Source: Sulfitobacter sp. THAF37
GTDB lineage: Bacteria > Pseudomonadota > Alphaproteobacteria > Rhodobacterales > Rhodobacteraceae
Reading direction: 5' to 3'
Assembly: GCF_009363555.1 (NCBI RefSeq)
Contig: NZ_CP045372.1
Location: 992,001 to 1,056,000 of the forward strand
DNA: 64,000 bases
Position numbers and translations under genes: made by a program
Part shown: positions 1-8,952 of the stretch, piece by piece
Position numbering within the stretch: position 1 is the first letter of the stretch
Layout of the letters: each line of letters begins with the position of its first letter
Notes under the pieces: generated by a model
What the model was told of the DNA's origin: nothing
Database searches by the model: none
Seen by the model: the letters and a program-made list of their open reading frames with translations, nothing else

Positions 1-954
1 ACGGGCCAGCGGATGCCGGATCACGGTAAAACTGCGATGGCCGGGCTTGTCGCGCTTCCATTGCCGCAGGTCCTTCTGCGACATCTTGGAGCGCAGCGCC
101 CCTCGCCCCACGCCGTCCAGCGCCGCCAGCCACTCCATGATCTCGACCCGCGGCGCGGACCTTAAGGGCAGATATAGCAGGGGTGCCTCCGCCGCCGCGA
201 CGTAAGATGGCACGTTCGGCCCTCTGCGCGGCTCGAAATTCGGCGTGCGGGTCAGGTCGAACCGATCCATCCGCGACAGCGCGCCGATCATCTCGTCGTA
301 ATTGCTGACCTTGGCGGATATCGGGCTGGGGTTCTGCTTTTTCAGGTTGGTGTCCAGCGCCTCAAGCGTCTCGTCCACGCCCAGATACCTGGCCAGCCCG
401 TTCATCACATCAACGCTCTGCAGGTCTTCGTAGGCCACGTAGAAAGCGGTCTGGCCGCTGATCTGCAGACGATTCAGCAAAGTCACCTGAAACGTCTGCA
501 AAGCTTCAAGATGCGCTTCGAACTCGGGCGCGTCAAAGACCGCCTGCGCCGCCTTATGGGCCTTGGCATCGGTCAGCTTCCACTGGCCTGTTTGTTGCGC
601 GATCTTCCAGCTGACGTAGCTTTCGACCGGATTACGCGTCAGGATGATCTTGGCACATTTCGGATCGTCCATAATGGCATCGAACACGCGCGGATCGTGA
701 TCGTGGAAATAGCGAAAGCCGCTCAGCCGTGCGGTGTTGTTCCGCATGGCATCCAGCAGAAGACCGGGATCCCGGTCACGGGTATTCTGGTCGATGCCAA
801 GGATCGGCTCGCTATGCGGGTATCCCAGGAAGTGCGGGTTGAACGCCTCGCCGTGGCAATTCACACCTTTGAAGGCGTTCAGGTTGCTTTCGAGAAAGTT
901 CGATCCCGTACGCATTTCGGCGAACACGACGAAGATGTCGAATTTGTCGGTCAT
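1..954 (-). CDS. Sulfotransferase family protein, C-terminus outside the window
   Basis: 318 codons are visible and the frame is still open at the left edge, so the C-terminus is missing. Near the N-terminus is a loop FAEMRTGSNFLESNL (residues 11-25), the 5'-phosphosulfate loop of PAPS-dependent sulfotransferases, and at residues 105-116 is LTRNPVESYVSW, the matching 3'-phosphate region. The protein resembles the NodH/Stf0-type enzymes that sulfate carbohydrates, but the acceptor cannot be read from sequence. The ATG at 954 lies 3 bases after the stop of the GT14-like gene, so the two are very probably co-transcribed. The setting among glycosyltransferases points to sulfation of a surface glycan (inference). 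Confidence 0.75.
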   Translation of the reverse strand, partial: MTDKFDIFVVFAEMRTGSNFLESNLNAFKGVNCHGEAFNPHFLGYPHSEPILGIDQNTRDRDPGLLLDAMRNNTARLSGFRYFHDHDPRVFDAIMDDPKCAKIILTRNPVESYVSWKIAQQTGQWKLTDAKAHKAAQAVFDAPEFEAHLEALQTFQVTLLNRLQISGQTAFYVAYEDLQSVDVMNGLARYLGVDETLEALDTNLKKQNPSPISAKVSNYDEMIGALSRMDRFDLTRTPNFEPRRGPNVPSYVAAAEAPLLYLPLRSAPRVEIMEWLAALDGVGRGALRSKMSQKDLRQWKRDKPGHRSFTVIRHPLAR

Positions 955-957
955 ACC

Positions 958-2655
958 TTACTGCACCAGATAGGGTTTGCGTTGAGTTTTCTGGTTCAAA
1001 GCCATGCCGCGCTCGGCAGGGAAATCACCCATCAGGTAGGGATGCATCCCCTGGTTCTTGAGGTTCTGAAGGAATTGACCGAAACCGCTCAGGTCAACCA
1101 TCTTTGGCGCTTCGGACAGGCGGCGCAGTTTGGTGCGTCCGATCTCATCCAGGATCCCCTGCAGGGGCTCCATCGGCGCTTCGATGAATTCGGCCATGGT
1201 CCAGATTCGCACCCGCGCCTTGGTGTAAGGCGACCGCAGCACATCCATGTGCTCGCTCTCGACCTTCTGCAGGTGCGCGGCGATGGTACGGATCTCGGCA
1301 AAGTCCAGATTCGACCGGAACAGCGGCACTGCCCAGGCCCCGGTAATCACAGACACCTGCGCGTTCGGATCCTTGGCCACGCGCCAGTTGATATCCTGGT
1401 TATCCGCCGGACCGAACTGGAAACACTGCCGTTCACCGCGCGTGTTCCAGATCAGGTTCGTCAGGAACGCCTTGCTGTTGTAGTCGCGCAGTGTGGGTGA
1501 TTGCGAAAGCGCGCCGTTGATGGCTGACTGCCCTTCGGCGTAATGCACACCGTCTTTGGCGAAGAGGTGCCCGTGAACCCGTGCGCCGGTTGCCTTGGCC
1601 AGCCAGGGCTCGAAATTCTCGAACAGCTCGGCAAAGCCCTGAAACATGGAATAAGGCGCAGCGGTGACACCGTTTTCCCAATCCTCGTTCGGAAAACGGC
1701 TTTGCATATACAGGCCCGACCGACCGCGCGTCCGCCGTTCCACCGCCTTGGAAAAGATGCGGTCGATTTTGCCGGGGTTCGGCTCTGTCTTCTTCATCGC
1801 ACCTGCCGCATCGGTCAGGAACGCCTGGTAAAGCCGGTCGGCGTAGGGCCAGATCTTGCGCGCCACGAAACAGTCCGAGCGGCGCAGCAGTTGGAGGTGA
1901 TCATCGTAAAAGATGTGCGGTTTGCCCTGGAAGTCGAATTTGGACAAAGTCAGCGACCGGCTTTCGATCTTTTCCGAATAGAGCCGCGCGAGCGTTTGAA
2001 AATAGGCCTCGTCGGGGATCCAGACATGACGGAAATACCGATCATAAGTTGCCCGCTCGGGATCCTGAAGCACCGCGGTAAGGGTGCGTCGTGACAAGCA
2101 CCACCATTGCGACCCCATATGAGGGACAATCCCGTTGGGCATCTTGCGTTTAAGGCCGATCGCCCGCTGGATCGCAACCGACTTGTCGAACAGATAGCGC
2201 CGCTTCTTCCAGGAAAACGGGAAATGCATGGTGAACCGCTCTTCGTCCAGCCCGCCGACGGTCCAGGGCACATCGGCGGTTGTCGCGCTTTCGATGAAGT
2301 CGGTGTTGGGCCGTTCGTCCAGATAGTCGATCAACTCCTGCACCGGGCGCAATGGCAGGCAGGAGCCGGAGGCAAGATAGACATGCTTGATCTGCGGGTA
2401 GCTGGCCAGCAGCAGTTCCGACGCGCTTTGCGAGGCGGCGACAATGCCCCATGTTCCCCATTCACAGCGATACCTGGCGCAGAACGACACGTTCTTCAGG
2501 TCCGAAAGCGCGGTCACGAATGTGTCGTAGGTCTTGCGCGGAACGCCTTTGTCCACGTGGATCACCACCGGGCAGCCAGCCGCAGACCAGTGCCGCGCCA
2601 CCTGTTCAGCGCGGCCAAGCGCGGTATGCACCAGCATTGCGATACCGACCGTCAT
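958..2655 (-). CDS. GT14-like beta-1,6-N-acetylglucosaminyltransferase (Core-2/I-branching family) with a long extra C-terminal domain
   Basis: A 565-residue protein. The first ~270 residues look like the Core-2/I-branching (GT14) fold: MLVHTALGRAEQVARHW at 7-23, HVDKGVPRK, an LASGSCLPLRP segment, and SQWWCLSRRTL followed by IPDEAYFQTL, all typical of that family. The remaining ~290 residues do not match a family I can name; it contains a WENGVTAAPYSMFQGFAELF segment. Many roseobacter proteins have this two-part layout. The start overlaps the preceding glycosyltransferase by 4 bases (ATGA), and the sulfotransferase follows after 3 bases. Role: sugar transfer to a cell-surface glycan, exact linkage unknown. 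Confidence 0.75.
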   Translation of the reverse strand: MTVGIAMLVHTALGRAEQVARHWSAAGCPVVIHVDKGVPRKTYDTFVTALSDLKNVSFCARYRCEWGTWGIVAASQSASELLLASYPQIKHVYLASGSCLPLRPVQELIDYLDERPNTDFIESATTADVPWTVGGLDEERFTMHFPFSWKKRRYLFDKSVAIQRAIGLKRKMPNGIVPHMGSQWWCLSRRTLTAVLQDPERATYDRYFRHVWIPDEAYFQTLARLYSEKIESRSLTLSKFDFQGKPHIFYDDHLQLLRRSDCFVARKIWPYADRLYQAFLTDAAGAMKKTEPNPGKIDRIFSKAVERRTRGRSGLYMQSRFPNEDWENGVTAAPYSMFQGFAELFENFEPWLAKATGARVHGHLFAKDGVHYAEGQSAINGALSQSPTLRDYNSKAFLTNLIWNTRGERQCFQFGPADNQDINWRVAKDPNAQVSVITGAWAVPLFRSNLDFAEIRTIAAHLQKVESEHMDVLRSPYTKARVRIWTMAEFIEAPMEPLQGILDEIGRTKLRRLSEAPKMVDLSGFGQFLQNLKNQGMHPYLMGDFPAERGMALNQKTQRKPYLVQ

Positions 2656-3662
2656 GCCCAGTTCCCCTTGGACATCAGGCCCAGAATCTCAAGCTGTCGC
2701 CAGTTGATGTAGCGTTCCGACCATTTGCACCAAAGCTGGGGGTCTTCCTTGAGCCGCTCGGCATAGGCCTTGTATTCGACCGATCCGGCATAGTGCTGCG
2801 ATCGCTCCAGTTCTTCCGCGGCTTTGGCGCCGAAGGTGTCGATGAACTTGGCATGCAGTAGCACGCCCGAGGCCTTCTCGCCGCCCCATTCGTCGTAAAC
2901 CTGGTTCAAACCGCGCGGCAACAGCATGTGGGTCGAGCTTACATAGGTATAGCGCCGGTCCCATTTCACCAGTGGCACCTTGTTCAGCGCAGGCGCCTTG
3001 TCCGGTGTTTCGGGAAAGAAAACGCGGGCGCGCGGACCGCCCTGTATCCAGAGGTTGGTGAAAAGATGGTTACGCGAAATCGTGTAATTTCCGCTGTCGA
3101 ACCACGCGGCGATCTCTATCGGGTTCTGGCCGGGTTGGTAGGGCTGCTCGTCCAGCCGCCCCTTGGGATACATGTCCAGCAGCATGGCCGAAAACGACTT
3201 GATCGAAGATGCATCCAGCCAGTCGGTCAGCGCCCGCAGGGGGCGCGTATCGCAGAACGGATAGATCAGGAATTCATCGGGATCGACGGTCAGCGCCCAG
3301 TGGCCGTGGGCATATTTCCGGGCCAGCCAATTCAGCCAGTCCACCCCAAACCGCGCCCGCTTGTAACTGGCTGTCGTGCTCCAGACCGATACATCGGGCT
3401 GGTCCGCGAGATAGTCGAGCGATCCGTCGGTGCTGTCATTATCGACAAAGAAGAAATGGCCGATGCCCATGTCCCGGTAATAATCGAGGAAATAGGGCAG
3501 CCGGATACCTTCGTTCCGCTGGGTGCAGAACAGCAGCAGATCGTCGGGCCGGATTTGTCCGGTCCGGTTCGCGACCCGCTTCAGTTCACGCCGCTTGCGC
3601 AGGGCGCGGACGCGCCACCGCTTGCGCTGCACCCTCAGCCAGTATGACTGCAATACTCCCAA
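2652..3662 (-). CDS. GT2-like glycosyltransferase (Glyco_tranf_2_4 type)
   Basis: 336 residues. Residues 41-56 (DLLLFCTQRNEGIRLP) and FFVDNDSTDGSLDYL (71-85) form the nucleotide-sugar binding half of a GT-A fold, and TVDPDEFLIYP (from 125) carries the metal-binding DxD-like motif. This matches the Glyco_tranf_2_4 group of bacterial glycosyltransferases. There is no ATG before the conserved core; the start used is TTG at 3662 with a GAGGG-type ribosome-binding site about 7 bases upstream. The N-terminus is strongly basic (residues 10-33). It overlaps the GT14-like gene by 4 bases, so translation is probably coupled. Donor and acceptor are unknown. Confidence 0.75.
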   Translation of the reverse strand: MGVLQSYWLRVQRKRWRVRALRKRRELKRVANRTGQIRPDDLLLFCTQRNEGIRLPYFLDYYRDMGIGHFFFVDNDSTDGSLDYLADQPDVSVWSTTASYKRARFGVDWLNWLARKYAHGHWALTVDPDEFLIYPFCDTRPLRALTDWLDASSIKSFSAMLLDMYPKGRLDEQPYQPGQNPIEIAAWFDSGNYTISRNHLFTNLWIQGGPRARVFFPETPDKAPALNKVPLVKWDRRYTYVSSTHMLLPRGLNQVYDEWGGEKASGVLLHAKFIDTFGAKAAEELERSQHYAGSVEYKAYAERLKEDPQLWCKWSERYINWRQLEILGLMSKGNWA

Positions 3663-3704
3663 TAACCGCCCTCTACCTTGCCGATCCGGCCGCGTTTCGA
3701 GGCG

Positions 3705-4946
3705 CTACCATCTTAACCTTAATACGGTCTTGAAGTGCTGGTCCCAATCGGGACCGACAAAGGACCCCGGACCTTCAGAACCTACCGGCTTTGACGCCCA
3801 CTCTTTTATAACATTTATCCACAAATACCGATCCGAAACAGGTGCGTAAACGGCTTTCTCATGCAAAAATTCCCGCAACACATCCAGATCGTTGCATAAA
3901 ACCCGCGTTCCAAGCTGCGCCGCCTCCAGCGGAGGCAGTCCAAAGCCCTCGGAAAGGCTGGGGAACAATGCGCCGGAGGCGCCCTGCACCAGCGCCGACA
4001 ACGCGGCGTCGGTCAGACCTGAAATCTCCTGCACCGGGTGGTCGGGCGGCAGCGCGTCCAGACGGGCGAAGAGCGTATCATTGTTCCAGCCCCTGCTGCC
4101 GCACAGGAACAACGCCGGCGCAGATGGACCCATTTCGTCCCAGAGGTTCAGCAGAAAGGCGTGGTTCTTGCGCGGCTCCAGTGTTCCCACGGTCACGAAG
4201 TACGAGCCTGCGGGCGGCAGTCCTGCAGGAAGCGCGGAAGGGTCGGGCAACGCCAGGTCCGTCCCGAGGTGGGCCACCAATCCGGGAGGTACCCGGCCCA
4301 TGCCTTTCAGAACCTGCTCGGCCCGGTCCCGCGTATCGTTGGAATTGTAGATCACCCGGTCGGCCCAGGTGCTGACCCTGCGCAGCTTGGCCTCGAAGGT
4401 TGCCACGGTGCCCTGACGCTGGAACTCGGGATGTTCCAGCGGGATGACATCATGCACCAGAACGTGAATCCGGCCTTTCGCCCCCTTGATCCCGCCCAGA
4501 ACGCGGTCGGTCAGATTGCTATGCCCGACGTTGAAGTAGTCGAAGCCATGCGGGAAATGGCGCTGCAGAAGGCGCGGCAGGCTGGCCCGTCGCGCGCGCG
4601 CCACAGCCAGCCGCCTCACGTCGCTTTCGGCCCGTCGGACAGCCTGCGGACGACGCCGCGCCAGCCGGGACAGCAGATCGGCCCGGCCCCAATCATCCCG
4701 TCCTTCCACCCGGTCGAGAAAGCATGTAAGCCCGAATCGGTCCAGCAGGACGTAGCCCAGCGCGGTGCGCACTATGCCGAAACAGGGTGCCTCGTCGTGC
4801 AGAAACCTCCGCAGGTAGGCCAGTTCGACACGGTCCACGCCCGTGGCAACCCGCCCGGCGCGGCGCAGGCTGCGTGTCAGGTCGAGCAGCCGCACGGGGG
4901 CGACGTTATGAATCGTAGTGTCCAGTTTGGTGCCATCTCCACGCAT
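3705..4946 (-). CDS. GT4-family glycosyltransferase
   Basis: 413 residues with the GT-B layout of GT4 enzymes. The C-terminal half has GTLEPRKNHAFLLNLW, LFLCGSRGWNND and the donor-binding FPSLSEGFGLPPLEAAQLG, whose EGFGLPPLEA core is diagnostic. The ATG at 4946 makes the gene overlap the end of galE by 41 bases; an in-frame GTG at 4895, ten bases after the galE stop, would begin just before RLLDLTRS, where homologues I know of tend to start, so the true N-terminus is uncertain. The gene sits in a same-strand run from galU to the sulfotransferase. Substrate unknown. Confidence 0.8.
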   Translation of the reverse strand: MRGDGTKLDTTIHNVAPVRLLDLTRSLRRAGRVATGVDRVELAYLRRFLHDEAPCFGIVRTALGYVLLDRFGLTCFLDRVEGRDDWGRADLLSRLARRRPQAVRRAESDVRRLAVARARRASLPRLLQRHFPHGFDYFNVGHSNLTDRVLGGIKGAKGRIHVLVHDVIPLEHPEFQRQGTVATFEAKLRRVSTWADRVIYNSNDTRDRAEQVLKGMGRVPPGLVAHLGTDLALPDPSALPAGLPPAGSYFVTVGTLEPRKNHAFLLNLWDEMGPSAPALFLCGSRGWNNDTLFARLDALPPDHPVQEISGLTDAALSALVQGASGALFPSLSEGFGLPPLEAAQLGTRVLCNDLDVLREFLHEKAVYAPVSDRYLWINVIKEWASKPVGSEGPGSFVGPDWDQHFKTVLRLRW

Positions 4947-5889
4947 CGGTGATCATCTGCCCGAGCGTGGAGCGATGCGGATTCCAACCCAGTTCAGTCT
5001 TGGCGCGTTGCGAACCCGACACGAGCTTGGTGCAATCACCGGCCCTGCGCGGCCCGGCCACATGCGGCACCTCGCGGTTGGTCACTTCGCGGCTGTGGTC
5101 CAGCACCTCGCGGACCGAAAACCCCGACCCGGTCCCCAGGTTGAAAACCCGGCTGCCCTTGCCGTCCTGTAACCATTTCAGCCCCAGAACATGTGCATCG
5201 ACAAGGTCGCAGACATGCACGTAATCGCGGATGCATGTGCCATCCGCCGTATCGTAGTCGGTCCCGTGAATCGTCAGCGCATCGCGTTTGCCGGCGATGG
5301 CGTCCAGCATCAGCGGCACCAGATGCGTTTCGGGCTGGTGGAATTCCCCCACTTCGGCCTCCGGGTCCGCGCCCGCCACGTTGAAATACCGGAAGATCAC
5401 GTGGCGCAGGCTGTCCGACACCTCGAAATCGCGCAGGATGTCTTCGATCGCCCGTTTCGACGCGCCGTAAGCGTTCAGCGGATACTGGGCCGAGTTCTCA
5501 TCCAGCACCACATTGTCCTGATCGCCATAGGTCGCGCAGGTCGAAGAAAAGACGAAATCCCTGCACTCCGCCGCCACCGCCGCTTCGATCAGGGTCAACG
5601 ACCCCGACACGTTGTTGCGCCAGTATTTTCCTGGCTGCGCCATCGCCTCTCCGACCTGGCTGAGCGCGGCGAAATGCATCACGGCGATGGGTTGGTAGGC
5701 CGCAAAGACTTCGTCCAGCCGGGTGCGGTCCAGAAGATCGCCCCGCTCGAACGGGCCGAACTTTACCGCATCCTGCCAGCCGGTTGCCAGATTGTCGTAA
5801 GTCACCGGCGTGAAGCCCGCATGTTTCAGTGCCTTGCAGGCGTGCGACCCGATATAGCCCGCGCCGCCGGTTACCAGGACATTGCGCAT
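4906..5889 (-). CDS. galE: UDP-glucose 4-epimerase
   Basis: 327 residues, the normal GalE length. Extended short-chain dehydrogenase features: NAD-binding VTGGAGYIGSHACKAL (6-21), MHFAALSQVGE (71-81), FSSTCATYG (114-122) with the catalytic Ser/Thr, and YGASK (141-145) with the catalytic Tyr and Lys. It interconverts UDP-glucose and UDP-galactose in the cytosol. It lies 20 bases downstream of galU, so the two supply UDP-glucose and UDP-galactose to the glycosyltransferases that follow. It differs from many GalE in lacking ATG-proximal extension, and nothing looks damaged. Confidence 0.93.
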   Translation of the reverse strand: MRNVLVTGGAGYIGSHACKALKHAGFTPVTYDNLATGWQDAVKFGPFERGDLLDRTRLDEVFAAYQPIAVMHFAALSQVGEAMAQPGKYWRNNVSGSLTLIEAAVAAECRDFVFSSTCATYGDQDNVVLDENSAQYPLNAYGASKRAIEDILRDFEVSDSLRHVIFRYFNVAGADPEAEVGEFHQPETHLVPLMLDAIAGKRDALTIHGTDYDTADGTCIRDYVHVCDLVDAHVLGLKWLQDGKGSRVFNLGTGSGFSVREVLDHSREVTNREVPHVAGPRRAGDCTKLVSGSQRAKTELGWNPHRSTLGQMITDAWRWHQTGHYDS

Positions 5890-5909
5890 GATCGCCCTTT
5901 CCGATGCCG

Positions 5910-6803
5910 CTACTGCGCCGCCTTGTCTACCTGCATGATGCTGCTGAGATAGGAATGCAGATCTTCGCGCAGATCTTCCCGGGCAAGGCCAAAGGCGACA
6001 GTGGCCTGCAGGAACCCGGACTTGGAACCGCAGTCGAACCGCTGACCACGGAACCGGTAGCCGTAGACCGGATTGTCCTGCTCGATGTCGCGGGCGATGG
6101 CATCAGTGAGTTGAATTTCGCCCCCCGAACCGGACTTGAGCTGGTTCAGATTGCGCAGAACCGACGGTTCCAGGATATAACGGCCGATCACCGCCAGGTT
6201 GGAGGGCGCGTCTTCCGCCTTGGGCTTCTCGACCATGCCTTTGACCTTGACCATGTGTCCCATGTCGTCTGATACATCGAGCATCCCATAAGACGACGCG
6301 CGCTCCGGTTCCACTTCCATCGCGGCCACCATATTGCCGCCGGTTTCCGCATATGCCTCGACCATTTGTTGCAGACAGGGCTTTTCCGCCGCAATCACGT
6401 CATCGGGCAGCATGACGGCAAAGGGTTCGTTTCCGATCAGCCGCCGCGCACACCAGACTGCATGTCCCAGACCCAATGCCTTGTGCTGACGGATATAGGC
6501 AATCGCGCCGCTTTCCATGTTGGTATCCTGAAGAGCCTTGAGCAGATCGTCCTTGCCCTTCTTGCGCAGTTCCTGCTCCAGCTGGGGCGCGTGGTCAAAG
6601 TAATCCTCCAGCGCACCCTTGCCGCGGGACGTGACAAAGATGAACTCCTTGATACCGGCCGCGCGGGCTTCGTCGATGGCGTATTGGACCAGCGGTCGGT
6701 CCACCAACGTCATGATCTCCTTCGGTACCGATTTCGTAGCGGGCAGAAACCGTGTTCCCAGCCCGGCAACGGGGAAAATTGCTTTGGTGACCTTTTTGCG
6801 CAT
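5910..6803 (-). CDS. galU: UTP-glucose-1-phosphate uridylyltransferase
   Basis: 297 residues. The N-terminal FPVAGLGTRFLPATKSVPKE (10-29) is the nucleotidyltransferase signature and the pyrophosphorylase lysine; further on are LVQYAIDEA, EPFAVMLPDDV and VEKPKAEDAPSNLAVIGRY, all typical of bacterial GalU. It makes UDP-glucose from UTP and glucose-1-phosphate. It is the first gene of the same-strand polysaccharide run that continues into galE and the glycosyltransferases. A promoter-like sequence lies 57-82 bases upstream, in the intergenic region after the terminator of the preceding glycosyltransferase gene. Confidence 0.95.
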   Translation of the reverse strand: MRKKVTKAIFPVAGLGTRFLPATKSVPKEIMTLVDRPLVQYAIDEARAAGIKEFIFVTSRGKGALEDYFDHAPQLEQELRKKGKDDLLKALQDTNMESGAIAYIRQHKALGLGHAVWCARRLIGNEPFAVMLPDDVIAAEKPCLQQMVEAYAETGGNMVAAMEVEPERASSYGMLDVSDDMGHMVKVKGMVEKPKAEDAPSNLAVIGRYILEPSVLRNLNQLKSGSGGEIQLTDAIARDIEQDNPVYGYRFRGQRFDCGSKSGFLQATVAFGLAREDLREDLHSYLSSIMQVDKAAQ

Positions 6804-6859
6804 TTTGTCCTAAGTCCCTTGGAAGTGACACAAGCCGTCCTGTTCTACGTTTTTCCGTC

Positions 6860-6888
6860 AAGATATGATACAGAACGATCTAAGTAAA
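6860..6888 (-). promoter_or_regulatory. Candidate sigma-70 promoter for galU
   Basis: On the minus strand TTTACT (6888-6883) is followed after 17 bases by TATCTT (6865-6860). It is the best -35/-10 pair I could find between the terminator of the upstream gene and the galU start. The match to consensus is moderate. Confidence 0.35.
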
Positions 6889-6912
6889 AAACCTTCCAGC
6901 GTTTCAAGCTGG
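6886..6912 (-). terminator. Intrinsic terminator-like hairpin after the GT2 gene
   Basis: Minus-strand CCAGC (6912-6908) pairs with GCTGG (6900-6896) across a 7-base loop, followed by AAGG and six T. The stem is only 5 bp, so strength is uncertain. Its position just after the stop of the upstream gene and before galU fits a terminator. Confidence 0.45.
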
Positions 6913-6919
6913 CTCGCCT

Positions 6920-8155
6920 TCACTCTTCGCGCAATCCGCGCTGGCTCGCAACGCGGTTCTGTTCCATTTTCAACCGTCTCTTGCGCGAATTAATGCTCAA
7001 AAGTGGCATTTCACGGTCCGACTTTCCAAAAATTCCGCCGCTTTGCAGCCATGATCCGTCCGGCTCGAATGTGACTCTGTGATATCGGGCCGTAAGGGAA
7101 AGGCAGATCAGAGTGACAATCTCCCCGTTCCCGACACGCTCTGCGGCGATACGCCGGTCGCGGCGCAGGTGTATTGGCCGGGTCGGCATGACAGTGGCAC
7201 GACGTGGCAACGACGGGAAAGGCTGAAACGGGGCCCGCGGATGCATGGCGATGCCTGCCGCACCTGGTGTCCGCGTGTTTCCCTCGGCATATCCTTCGTC
7301 CAGTCGCCGCATCAGGCGCCGGATCTGTACCGGGTCCAGAGGGCCGGAGACCATGTATTTCAACAGCCGCTGCCGTTCTGTCAGTCGCAGACGATCCCAT
7401 TGCGCCCTGCGGTCGTCATGCGCCACATGTTTGCGCTGGAAAACGGCCCAGCTTGCGCCGATGTCGAACAGGTCTTTCGGTACCCGGTTGGCACCGCGCA
7501 GCGCGTTTGCTGCGAACCCGTGGTGCACCTCTGCCAGGGGAACGATCGCCGTCGCGTGACCGGCGCGTGCCAGTCGCATGTTGAGGTCAGTTTCGTCCAG
7601 AAAATAGTGAAATGCGGGGTCAAACCCGCCCAGTTCTGCCAGCACACACCGCCGGAAGGCCATATTCGTACCCTCGGTCTTGATTGCCCGGCCTCCCGGC
7701 GGATGCAACACAGTGGGTCGGCGCGGGTCCACCTCCAGCGGCTGAGCCTCTCCAAGGTGATCGAGACTGCGTGCACGCCATTGGAAGGAGATGCCATTGC
7801 GCCCCCGAACAAAACCGCCCATCGCCGCGACCTCGGCCCGGTACGCGGGCTGAACCAGATGTCGCAGCCATTGTGGTTCGGGCACCGCGTCATCGTCGAT
7901 GAAGGCGACGATCTCGCCCGCGGCATGGTCAATGCCGAGGTTGCGGGCAGCCGAGATATTCGGCTCATCGAAGGGCAGAATCTTGAGGCTTTCGGCAAAG
8001 GGGGCGGCCCGTGCCATGTCGACACCGCCAGGATCGGCCACCACAACGACTTCGAAACTTGGATACTGCAGTTGCGAGACCCCCAGCAGGCTGCGTCGCA
8101 ACGCGTCCGGTCGGCCCCGGCTGACGATCACGACACTGACGGTCGGGTCGGTCAT
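6920..8155 (-). CDS. GT2-family glycosyltransferase
   Basis: 411 residues. The GT-A core covers residues 1-250: VSVVIVSRGRPDALRRSLLG (6-25), ISAARNLGIDHA (67-78) and AFIDDDAVP (84-92) with the metal-binding Asp triplet; later FDPAFHYFLDETDLNMRLA carries the conserved ED-type motif (here DET). The last ~130 residues are basic and rich in Arg and Pro, unlike the core, and I cannot assign them. The start overlaps the end of the KdsB-like gene by 4 bases (ATGA), so these genes are translationally coupled. Likely role: sugar transfer for a surface polysaccharide. Confidence 0.8.
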   Translation of the reverse strand: MTDPTVSVVIVSRGRPDALRRSLLGVSQLQYPSFEVVVVADPGGVDMARAAPFAESLKILPFDEPNISAARNLGIDHAAGEIVAFIDDDAVPEPQWLRHLVQPAYRAEVAAMGGFVRGRNGISFQWRARSLDHLGEAQPLEVDPRRPTVLHPPGGRAIKTEGTNMAFRRCVLAELGGFDPAFHYFLDETDLNMRLARAGHATAIVPLAEVHHGFAANALRGANRVPKDLFDIGASWAVFQRKHVAHDDRRAQWDRLRLTERQRLLKYMVSGPLDPVQIRRLMRRLDEGYAEGNTRTPGAAGIAMHPRAPFQPFPSLPRRATVMPTRPIHLRRDRRIAAERVGNGEIVTLICLSLTARYHRVTFEPDGSWLQSGGIFGKSDREMPLLSINSRKRRLKMEQNRVASQRGLREE

Positions 8156-8952
8156 TCAAGGCCCATCTGGGCCATCATGCCTTCGATCTTGGGCACATCC
8201 TCGGGATTGTTCAGCTCCCAGAAGGCCCGGCCCCGCGCCGCGACCTCGACACACAGAACCGCGCGCCCACACTCCATGAAGCGCAGCTGCTCCAGCCCTT
8301 CGAGCTGCTCCAGAGGTCCGACAGGCCAGGTCGGGTAGGCCGCCAGCGCGTCGGGCCGGTAGGCATAGACGCCAACATGATGAAAAACCGGGGTCTGGTC
8401 AGTCTCTGCATAGGCCACAGGGGTATAGGGAATGACCTCTTTCGAGAAATAGAGCGCCCTGTGATCCTGCGCAAACACCGCTGTTGTGCCGCCAACGCGA
8501 CCCGCCTTTCGATCCGCCAGAAGGCTGTTCAGCGCGGCCCCGTCGCATTGCAGAACCGGGGTGGCGATTTCCGCTTCGGGCGCATCACGTAGCCCTTTGA
8601 CCAGGCTTTCGACAAACCAGTGAGGCGTGAGCGGTGCGTCGCCCTGAAGGTTCACGACGATCTCGAAGCCCCCGCCCAGCGCCGCATGCGCTTCGGCGCA
8701 GCGTTCGGTGCCATTGGCGCAATCGGTCCCGGTCATGACGACTTCCGCCCCGAAGCCTTCCGCAGCCTGCCTGATCCGATCGTCATCCGTTGCCACAACC
8801 ACCCGGTCGACCCCCTGAACCGCGCGGGCCGCCAGCCACGACCGTTCGATCAGGCTCTTCGATACCCCGCTTGCTCCCTTCAGCTCCGCCAGCGGTTTGC
8901 CGGGGTACCGTGTGGATGCGTAGCGCGCCGGAATTACGACCAGAACGGACAT
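8152..8952 (-). CDS. kdsB: 3-deoxy-manno-octulosonate cytidylyltransferase (KdsB/KpsU type)
   Basis: 266 residues. IPARYASTRYPGKPLAELKG (7-26) is the CTP-binding signature of KdsB; VVATDDDRI, MTGTDCANGTER and VVNLQGDAPL follow in the expected order. It couples CMP to 3-deoxy-sugar acids such as Kdo, for lipopolysaccharide core or capsule. It lies between cysQ (1-base overlap, TGATG) and a GT2 gene (4-base overlap). The family also contains KpsU, a capsule-specific copy; the setting with a polysaccharide-type ABC permease next door makes a capsule role possible, and a second kdsB elsewhere cannot be excluded. Confidence 0.85.
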   Translation of the reverse strand: MSVLVVIPARYASTRYPGKPLAELKGASGVSKSLIERSWLAARAVQGVDRVVVATDDDRIRQAAEGFGAEVVMTGTDCANGTERCAEAHAALGGGFEIVVNLQGDAPLTPHWFVESLVKGLRDAPEAEIATPVLQCDGAALNSLLADRKAGRVGGTTAVFAQDHRALYFSKEVIPYTPVAYAETDQTPVFHHVGVYAYRPDALAAYPTWPVGPLEQLEGLEQLRFMECGRAVLCVEVAARGRAFWELNNPEDVPKIEGMMAQMGLE

